From positions 1 through 39,057 of the forward strand of contig JALSNJ010000023.1 of assembly GCA_026987025.1 (NCBI GenBank): a stretch of 39,057 nt of DNA. Reading direction: 5' to 3'. Of this stretch, positions 34,042-39,057 are shown in pieces. The stretch comes from Candidatus Aminicenantota bacterium (GTDB lineage: Bacteria > Acidobacteriota > Aminicenantia > S016-38). The notes under the pieces are model-generated. The model ran no database searches. It had not been told where the DNA came from and worked only from the letters and a program-made list of their open reading frames with translations. How positions within the stretch are numbered: the first letter of the stretch is position 1; the number at the start of each line of letters is the position of its first letter. The translations under genes were made by a program, and so were the position numbers.

Positions 34042-34992
34042 ATGAGAAAACTGATTTTGACTTTAGCATTGTTTTCCCTTTCCTTTGCTTCCGGATGGAA
34101 GGTGAAGCTTTCCCTGGGAGGATTTTTCGGCAACTACGGCGATTTCAACTCCTTCGTCTCCTACGAAAAGAAGTGGCTGGAGTTCAACAACGAGAGCTGG
34201 GCAGAGTTTCAAAGGAGCGCGGGATTTCTCTCCAACTATTCCGCTCAGAAGGGAAGCCTGAAGGAACTCAAACTCTCCCTTCCCCTTTTTCTCAGGTTTT
34301 CCCGCACCGTAAAGGGATTTGAACTTTTCGGAGAGGTTTCCTATTTCTCAGGAGCTGCCAGAACCTCCACCTCCTACTCTTACCGGTTCAACTTCACCGA
34401 TGGCTCTTCCTCCTCCGTGGATTACAGCTACTCCCCCTTTGAGCTTAAGGCGTCCTTAATAGGAGCCGGAATAGGGGCCAGCAAGAGGCTCATCACCAGG
34501 GGGTGGCTTAAGTTGAACCTTGAGGCTTCCTTGGGTTTTTCCTATGTTGACCTCGCCTATCTCAACGACCTCACCGGGCGAATGGAGGTGGGGGATTACT
34601 GGCTGGAGGTCAAGGACGACTTCACCATGAAGGGGAAGGGACCCGGCATCTACGGCTACGCCGGAGTGGAGATTCCGCTGGCCACCATGGGAAGGTTTAT
34701 CCTCAACCTGAGGTCAGGATACTTCGCCCTGAAGGTTCTTTCGGTTAAAGGAGATTCTACCCTGAATTCCTCGGTGAGGGATTCCACTGGCTACGAATTT
34801 CAGCAGAGCGATTCCTGGTCCGGGGAGTGGTTCCTCAAGGAAGTAAGCATAAGCACCTGGTGGGGGGATGTTTCCTACAGATTCCCCTCCAATTACAGGC
34901 AGGACCTGGGAGAATTAGTGAAGGACCTGGGGAAGTTCTCCCCCCTATTTCACGGTCCCTATTTATCCTTGAGTCTGGGTTTCAGTTTCTAA
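34042..34992 (+). CDS. predicted outer membrane beta-barrel protein
   Basis: This 316-residue protein has a signal peptide (MRKLILTLALFSLSFAS, about 1-18) and then repeated amphipathic strands separated by short turns and long serine-rich loops. It ends with GPYLSLSLGFSF, a terminal Phe in the style of outer-membrane barrels. Its N-terminal GNYGDFNSFVSYEKKWLEF segment is reminiscent of the EDFNAVTQYLNLLFDAF segment in the 20001 gene, so the two may be distantly related. No enzymatic motif is seen. It is the first gene of the rightward operon; the next gene starts 2 bases after its stop. The transmembrane count is not determined here. Confidence 0.75.
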   Translation: MRKLILTLALFSLSFASGWKVKLSLGGFFGNYGDFNSFVSYEKKWLEFNNESWAEFQRSAGFLSNYSAQKGSLKELKLSLPLFLRFSRTVKGFELFGEVSYFSGAARTSTSYSYRFNFTDGSSSSVDYSYSPFELKASLIGAGIGASKRLITRGWLKLNLEASLGFSYVDLAYLNDLTGRMEVGDYWLEVKDDFTMKGKGPGIYGYAGVEIPLATMGRFILNLRSGYFALKVLSVKGDSTLNSSVRDSTGYEFQQSDSWSGEWFLKEVSISTWWGDVSYRFPSNYRQDLGELVKDLGKFSPLFHGPYLSLSLGFSF

Positions 34993-34994
34993 AA

Positions 34995-36428
34995 ATGAGG
35001 AGGCTGGCCCTTCTGCTTTTCCTGGCCCTGGCCGGTGCCTCCACCAGGCCCCCCTATGTGGCTGGGAGTTTCTACCCGTCGGAGCCCGAAAAACTCAGGA
35101 AAACGATAGATTCCTTCCTTCAAAGGGCTAAAATCCCTCCGTTGGAGGGGGAAATCCTGGGAATCCAGGTTCCCCACGCCGGCTATGTTTTCTCCGGCCC
35201 GGTGGCTGCCTACGGGTTTAAGGCGGTTAAGGGCAGGAGCTACGACCTGGTGGTCCTTATAGGGCCTTCCCATTATTACCCCTTCCGGGGAGGGGCGGTC
35301 TCCCCCGCAGACTTCTGGGAAACCCCCCTGGGGAAGGTTCCCCTGGACAGGGCCTTCGCCAGAGCCTTAGTGGCCAGAAAAACAGGGTTTTTCTTCTCCG
35401 AAAGGTATCACCGCCGGGAACACTGCCTGGAGGTGGAGGTTCCCTTCCTTCAGAGGGTCCTTAAGCCCGGGTTTAAAATAGTGCCCATAGTAATAGGTCC
35501 CTATTATCCCCAGACCCTTCTTCCGGCAGCGAAGGAATTTGCAAAGCTCTTAGAAGGGAAAAATTTCCTTCTGGTAATATCCTCCGACCTTTCCCATTAC
35601 CACAGCCTGGAGGAATGCCGTCGCCGCGACACCAGAACCCTGAAGGCCATCCTCTCCCTCAGGCCCGCCACCTTCCTCTGGGGGGCCCTGAACGGGGAAT
35701 ACGAGGCCTGCGGTGCCTCCGCCATAGCCTTCGGGGAGGAAGTCCTTTTGAGGCTCGGAGTTGACAGGGCTGTTCTTCTGGCCCGGGGCACCTCCGCCGA
35801 TGCCGGTGCCGGAAAGAGCAGGGTGGTGGGGTATTCCTCCGTGGTTTTCCTGAGGAGCGGGAACAAGAAATCCCATAAGAAGGATTTTTCCCTTACAGAG
35901 AAGGACAAAAAATATTTAATTGGGGTGGCAAGACAGGCAATTAAGGCCGGTCTGGAGGGGAAGCAATACTCACCTCCGCCTCCCCCATCGGAATACCTTA
36001 AGGAGCCCAGGGGGGTCTTCGTGACCCTCAAAAAGAAGGGGAGACTCAGGGGTTGCATAGGATACATTTTCCCTGTAAAACCCCTTTACCTTGCCACGGC
36101 CGAAGTGGCCAGGGCTGCGGCCTTTCGGGACCCCAGGTTTGAGCCCTTAAGGAAGGAGGAATTTAAAGACATAGAAATTGAAATCTCGGTTCTTACCCCA
36201 CCCAGGGAGACCACCCCGGATAGGGTGGTGGTGGGAAGGGACGGACTCGTGGTTAATTACCTGGGGGCCCAGGGGGTTCTCCTCCCCCAGGTTCCCGTGG
36301 AGGAGGGGTGGGATAAATTCCAGTTCCTTTCCGCCCTCTGCCTGAAGGCCGGGGTGGAGAGGGGCTGCTGGAAGAAGGGAGCTAAACTTTATTCCTTCCA
36401 GGCCATAGTTTTCAAGGAGGAGCGATGA
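34995..36428 (+). CDS. MEMO-like (AmmeMemoRadiSam B) and AMMECR1 (A) fusion with a signal peptide
   Basis: This 477-residue protein has a hydrophobic signal (MRRLALLLFLALAGAS, 1-16). A MEMO domain (about 18-285) keeps the metal residues: PHAGY (His61), GPSHYY (His93), SSDLSHYH (about 197-204), and EACGAS. An AMMECR1 domain (about 302-473) has the LRGCIGYIFP motif and ARAAAFRDPRF. The two domains usually occur as neighbours with a radical-SAM partner (AmmeMemoRadiSam system); here they are one chain and no radical-SAM gene is seen in the window. The signal suggests an exported or periplasmic protein, which is unusual for the pair. The ATG at 34995 is preferred since longer starts run inside the barrel gene. 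Confidence 0.88.
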   Translation: MRRLALLLFLALAGASTRPPYVAGSFYPSEPEKLRKTIDSFLQRAKIPPLEGEILGIQVPHAGYVFSGPVAAYGFKAVKGRSYDLVVLIGPSHYYPFRGGAVSPADFWETPLGKVPLDRAFARALVARKTGFFFSERYHRREHCLEVEVPFLQRVLKPGFKIVPIVIGPYYPQTLLPAAKEFAKLLEGKNFLLVISSDLSHYHSLEECRRRDTRTLKAILSLRPATFLWGALNGEYEACGASAIAFGEEVLLRLGVDRAVLLARGTSADAGAGKSRVVGYSSVVFLRSGNKKSHKKDFSLTEKDKKYLIGVARQAIKAGLEGKQYSPPPPPSEYLKEPRGVFVTLKKKGRLRGCIGYIFPVKPLYLATAEVARAAAFRDPRFEPLRKEEFKDIEIEISVLTPPRETTPDRVVVGRDGLVVNYLGAQGVLLPQVPVEEGWDKFQFLSALCLKAGVERGCWKKGAKLYSFQAIVFKEER

Positions 36429-37777
36429 TGTACGACCTCATAATCGTAGGTGGTGGACCCGGAGGCTATTCCGCAGCCCTCAGGGCTTCTCAACTGGGGA
36501 TGAAGGTTCTTCTGGTGGAGAAAAAGAGAATCGGCGGAGTATGCCTGAACGAGGGATGCATCCCCACCAAGGCCCTTCTCCACGCCGCCCACACCCTTTT
36601 AGAAATGAAAAAGGGGGAGGAATTCGGGCTTCACCTGGGAAGTTTCGGCCTTGAGTGGGAGAGGGTTCAGGCCTATGTTAGGCGGTCTGTGGAAAAATTG
36701 GTGGGAGGAGTGGAGTACCTGCTCCGCAAAACCGGGGTGGAGGTAATAGAAGGGGAGGGAAGCCTCCTGGGTCCCGGAAGGGTAAAGGTGGGAGAGGAGG
36801 AGTTTTCCTCCCGCTGGGTTATCCTCGCTACAGGGAGCAGGCCCATGGAACTGGCCCAAATCCCCTTCGGAGGCCGAATCCTCACATCCTCCCGGTTGAT
36901 GTTCACCGACAGAATTCCCCGGAGCCTGGTGATTGTGGGAGCAGGGGCCATAGGCCTGGAAATGGCCACGGCCTTTTCCCTTTTAGGTGCGGAAGTAAAG
37001 GTGGTGGAGGCCCTGGCCACCCCCCTGGGAGGAATGGACAGGGACATGGCCTCCTTTTTGCTGAGAGCGCTGAGGGAGGTGGGGGTTGAGGTGCTGACCT
37101 CCACTAAGGTGGAGGGGGCAGAGCAGGGGAATGGGGGTGTTAGGCTTCGGCTCCAGGACGGCAAGGAGCTGGAGGCCGAATTTGTTCTGGTTTCCGTGGG
37201 AAGAGTTCCCAATTCCGAGATTTTCAAGCCTCTCCTGGAAGTGGACGATAGGGGGTTTTTGAAAGTTGACCCCTCCCTTCAAACCTCCATGGAGGGGGTT
37301 TACGCCATAGGAGACATTGTGGGACCACCCCTGCTTGCCCACAAGGCCCATCACCAGGGGGTTTATGTGGTGGAGAAACTGGCGGGGAAGGAAGCAGCTC
37401 CTCCCCGGGTAATACCCATGGCCGTTTTTACCGAGCCGGAATTTGCCTCCGTGGGTTTAAACGAAACCAGGGCCAGGGCCTTAGGATTGAAGTTCAAAAA
37501 GGCCAGGTTTCCCTTGGCTGCCAACGGAAGGGCCGTTACCTTGGAGCAGGAAGGGGTCGTAAAGGTGCTGAGCGATGAAGACGGTAGGCTCCTGGGGGTT
37601 CAGATTCTCGCCCCCTCCGCTTCGGAGATAATCTCAGAGGCGGCCCTGGCCATAAGAGAAGGTTTGAAAGCCTCCCGGCTGGCAGATGCGGTTCATGTTC
37701 ATCCCACCGTCAGCGAAGCCCTCATGGAAGCGGCCATGGCCTTGGAGGGCAGAGCAATACACATATTGAATCGGTGA
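36425..37777 (+). CDS. lpdA: dihydrolipoamide dehydrogenase
   Basis: This 450-residue flavoprotein disulfide reductase has an N-terminal FAD motif (IIVGGGPGGYSAALRA), then GGVCLNEGCIPTKA with the redox Cys40 and Cys45, and an NAD motif (VIVGAGAIGLEMATAF, about 160-175). Near the end HVHPTVSEALMEAA supplies His426 and Glu431 as the acid-base pair. It would reoxidise dihydrolipoamide of 2-oxoacid dehydrogenases or the glycine cleavage system; neither complex is in the window. It overlaps the MEMO gene (ATGATG). Other disulfide reductases (mercuric, glutathione) are less likely because the C-terminal motif is that of LPD. Confidence 0.93.
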   Translation: MMYDLIIVGGGPGGYSAALRASQLGMKVLLVEKKRIGGVCLNEGCIPTKALLHAAHTLLEMKKGEEFGLHLGSFGLEWERVQAYVRRSVEKLVGGVEYLLRKTGVEVIEGEGSLLGPGRVKVGEEEFSSRWVILATGSRPMELAQIPFGGRILTSSRLMFTDRIPRSLVIVGAGAIGLEMATAFSLLGAEVKVVEALATPLGGMDRDMASFLLRALREVGVEVLTSTKVEGAEQGNGGVRLRLQDGKELEAEFVLVSVGRVPNSEIFKPLLEVDDRGFLKVDPSLQTSMEGVYAIGDIVGPPLLAHKAHHQGVYVVEKLAGKEAAPPRVIPMAVFTEPEFASVGLNETRARALGLKFKKARFPLAANGRAVTLEQEGVVKVLSDEDGRLLGVQILAPSASEIISEAALAIREGLKASRLADAVHVHPTVSEALMEAAMALEGRAIHILNR

Positions 37778-38010
37778 GAATACACACTAAGTTCAACCTC
37801 CCGGATAAAATAAAAAGGCTCAAACTTAACGCAGAAGTTGTCATTGCCGATACCTGCGAGGACTTCAAGGACCATCCCTCTGCCTTAAAAATTCTCCTTC
37901 TTACCCCGAAGGGACTTGTCCAGGCAGGAAGGTGCAGGGCTGATTTTTACGCCAGGGACATGGAGGATGTTTACCTGTGGTTAAGATTGCTTTCGTCCTA
38001 TCGGCCATAG
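37774..38010 (+). CDS. small unknown protein
   Basis: The GTG at 37774 overlaps the lpdA stop (GTGA), giving a 78-residue product that ends inside the next gene (34-base overlap). Predicted strands and helices alternate (LNAEVVIADTCEDF, ALKILLLTPKG, DMEDVYLWLRLL) and it is not low complexity. No family is recognised. The double overlap and codon use like its neighbours support expression, but its shortness leaves doubt. Confidence 0.55.
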   Translation: MRIHTKFNLPDKIKRLKLNAEVVIADTCEDFKDHPSALKILLLTPKGLVQAGRCRADFYARDMEDVYLWLRLLSSYRP

Positions 38011-38708
38011 ACCCCCTCCACGGGGCCGGCTTTACCCTGGACCTCCAGGTTCTTCAGAGCCTGGGGGTGAAGGCCGTAGGAGTTCCCACGGGAATCCTTC
38101 CCCAGGACCCCTCCGGGGTCAGGGATGCCTTCTTTTTCCCCAAGCAGTGGGTTGAGAAAACCTATGAACCCCTCAAGGGAATAAAGCCTTCGGGGTTAAA
38201 GGTGAGCGTGCCGGGAAACTCCATCGGGGTTATCCGGACTCTGCTGAAGAGGGTGGATGGGCCTAAGGTTCTGGACCCCATAATATGGGCCGGAGGGAGG
38301 AGGGTTGCCCGGGCCGGGACCTTGAGGGAGCTCGCCTCCTACTTTGACCTCATAACCCCCAACATACCCGAGGCCCGGGAAATGCTGGGTCAGGACCTTC
38401 CCCCCCGCCCTCTCTGCGAAGCCCTTTATCGGCAACTTGGAGTGGATGTCCTGCTTAAAGGAGGTCACAGCCAGGACAAGACCGACTATCTTTGCACTTC
38501 CGGGGGCGTCCTCCTTCTGAAGCCCGACGAGATTTTTCCCTACGAGGTTCACGGGACCGGTTGCCTCCTTTCCTCAGCCATCCTTGCCTTCCTCCTTCGG
38601 GGAAGGACCCTTGTCGGGGCCGTCAGGGAGGCTAAGGCTTACCTGGTGGAGCAATATCGGAGGGCCATCCCCCTGGGCCCGGGAAAGAGGGTCTTCCACC
38701 TTTCCTGA
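37977..38708 (+). CDS. thiD: phosphomethylpyrimidine kinase-like (ThiD-type ribokinase fold) protein
   Basis: The 243-residue protein starts VKIAFVLSAIDPLHGAGFTLDLQVLQSLGV, a variant of the ThiD SGSDPSGGAGIQADLKT block. It has LITPNIPEAREMLG and VLLKGGHS motifs and VHGTGCLLSSAI, the anion-hole G-T-G-C of the family. It would phosphorylate hydroxymethylpyrimidine (phosphate) for thiamine synthesis. The first motif diverges (AIDPLHGAG instead of SDPSGGAG), so a different small-molecule substrate is possible. Start chosen at GTG 37977 with GGAGG ten bases upstream. No other thi gene or TPP riboswitch is visible nearby. Confidence 0.8.
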   Translation: MVKIAFVLSAIDPLHGAGFTLDLQVLQSLGVKAVGVPTGILPQDPSGVRDAFFFPKQWVEKTYEPLKGIKPSGLKVSVPGNSIGVIRTLLKRVDGPKVLDPIIWAGGRRVARAGTLRELASYFDLITPNIPEAREMLGQDLPPRPLCEALYRQLGVDVLLKGGHSQDKTDYLCTSGGVLLLKPDEIFPYEVHGTGCLLSSAILAFLLRGRTLVGAVREAKAYLVEQYRRAIPLGPGKRVFHLS

Positions 38709-38738
38709 GGCCTGACTTCGGGGAGAGGGCGAAAGGCC

Positions 38739-38766
38739 TTGACCTTCCGGGAAAAATTCCTAAAAT
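38739..38766 (+). promoter_or_regulatory. promoter for the gene at 38784
   Basis: TTGACC (38739-38744) and TAAAAT (38761-38766) are 16 bases apart, followed by AGGAGG (38773-38778) five bases before the ATG at 38784. Confidence 0.5.
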
Positions 38767-38783
38767 AAAAATAGGAGGCCGCC

Positions 38784-39057
38784 ATGGGAAAGAGACTCGG
38801 GAAACTTGCCCTTCTCCTCCTTTTCCTCCTCTCCCTTCCCGGCAAACCCTGGCCTGCCTTCGGGGGATTGATTTTTGAATACGGCCCCAAAAAGAAAGGC
38901 AAAAGAGAGGTGTTGAATTATCCTGTTTTACCTTTGGTTACAGAAGCTCCTATGTCAGGACCATTAGAAGGACCAGACATTAAACAAGTTACTCTTAAAA
39001 AAGAAGAGTTTGAAAAATACTGGAAGCAGATATTAGATGCTGAGGAATCATATAAAG
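38784..39057 (+). CDS. exported protein, 3' truncated by the window edge
   Basis: The frame from ATG 38784 is open to the end of the window (91 codons). It has a strong signal peptide (about 4-25, KLALLLLFLLSLPGKPWPAFG) and then a polar, lysine-rich region (DIKQVTLKKEEFEKYWKQIL). A promoter and AGGAGG site precede it. From about codon 43 onward the DNA turns A+T-rich: 50 of 147 bases are G or C in 38911-39057, against more than half just before. Codons shift to TTA, GAA, AAA and CCA. I recognise no family; the mature part may come from a different source than the signal peptide. Confidence 0.7.
   Translation, partial: MGKRLGKLALLLLFLLSLPGKPWPAFGGLIFEYGPKKKGKREVLNYPVLPLVTEAPMSGPLEGPDIKQVTLKKEEFEKYWKQILDAEESYK

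Noticed and set aside
38704-38741. Two AGGCCT copies after the thiD-like gene that could pair as a terminator
   Set aside because: Each copy is itself palindromic, the loop would be about 25 bases, and no T-run follows; pairing is not convincing.

Overview
The window is dense bacterial chromosome with roughly 50-55% G+C by eye. It carries about 35 genes, and no intergenic gap exceeds about 120 bases. I saw no tRNA, rRNA, CRISPR array, insertion sequence or phage gene. A cell envelope with an outer membrane is indicated by an Omp85/TamA-type barrel protein, a TamB-like protein, two further predicted barrels and CsgG-like lipoproteins. Arginine is written mostly as AGG and isoleucine often as ATA, and the proteins are rich in Lys, Glu and Arg. 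That is the usual style of thermophiles, so I infer a deep-branching, probably uncultured, thermophilic diderm. I cannot place the phylum from this window.

Layout. Bases 2-175 are the 3' end of an unidentified gene. Bases 217-3391 (+) hold a Na/Pi cotransporter, a separate PhoU-like protein, a TrmH-type methyltransferase and a glycosyltransferase. Bases 3318-13655 (-) look like one operon read right to left: hslV, hslU, a fibronectin-III protein, a fumarylacetoacetase-family protein, transaldolase, tamB-like, tamA-like, and a small exported protein that may be SurA-N-like. Bases 13775-19928 (+) hold a secreted protein, the formiminotransferase-cyclodeaminase, tsaD, miaB, a membrane protein, a DUF4416 protein and a small membrane protein. 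Bases 20001-25606 (+) form a five-gene exported cassette: SH3-barrel, SH3-PEGA-NHL, two CsgG-like lipoproteins and a TPR protein. Bases 25622-33966 (-) form a second leftward operon: pseudo-receiver protein, valS, birA-like, a small membrane protein, NERD-TPR, kbl, and an NhaC-type antiporter. Bases 34042-38708 (+) hold a barrel protein, a MEMO-AMMECR1 fusion, lpd, a small ORF and a thiD-like kinase. A truncated exported protein runs off the right edge from 38784.

Expression signals. TTGACA/TATAAT-like promoters sit in the short gaps, and most operon-internal starts overlap the previous stop or have an AGGAGG site. At several operon-first genes (217, 13655, 16117, 34042) the -10 box ends only 7-11 bases before the ATG and there is no Shine-Dalgarno site. 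This suggests leaderless mRNAs.

The strongest candidate for an undescribed system is the 20001-25606 cassette. Two proteins share a duplicated secreted SH3 module but carry different C-terminal bodies (a barrel; a PEGA domain plus NHL propeller). They are encoded with two CsgG-family lipoproteins and a TPR protein, which together suggest an outer-membrane or periplasmic assembly or export complex. Other points of interest are the exported MEMO-AMMECR1 fusion, the split Na/Pi-PhoU pair, the FAH-family protein with an altered metal site, and the abrupt fall in G+C inside the last gene.
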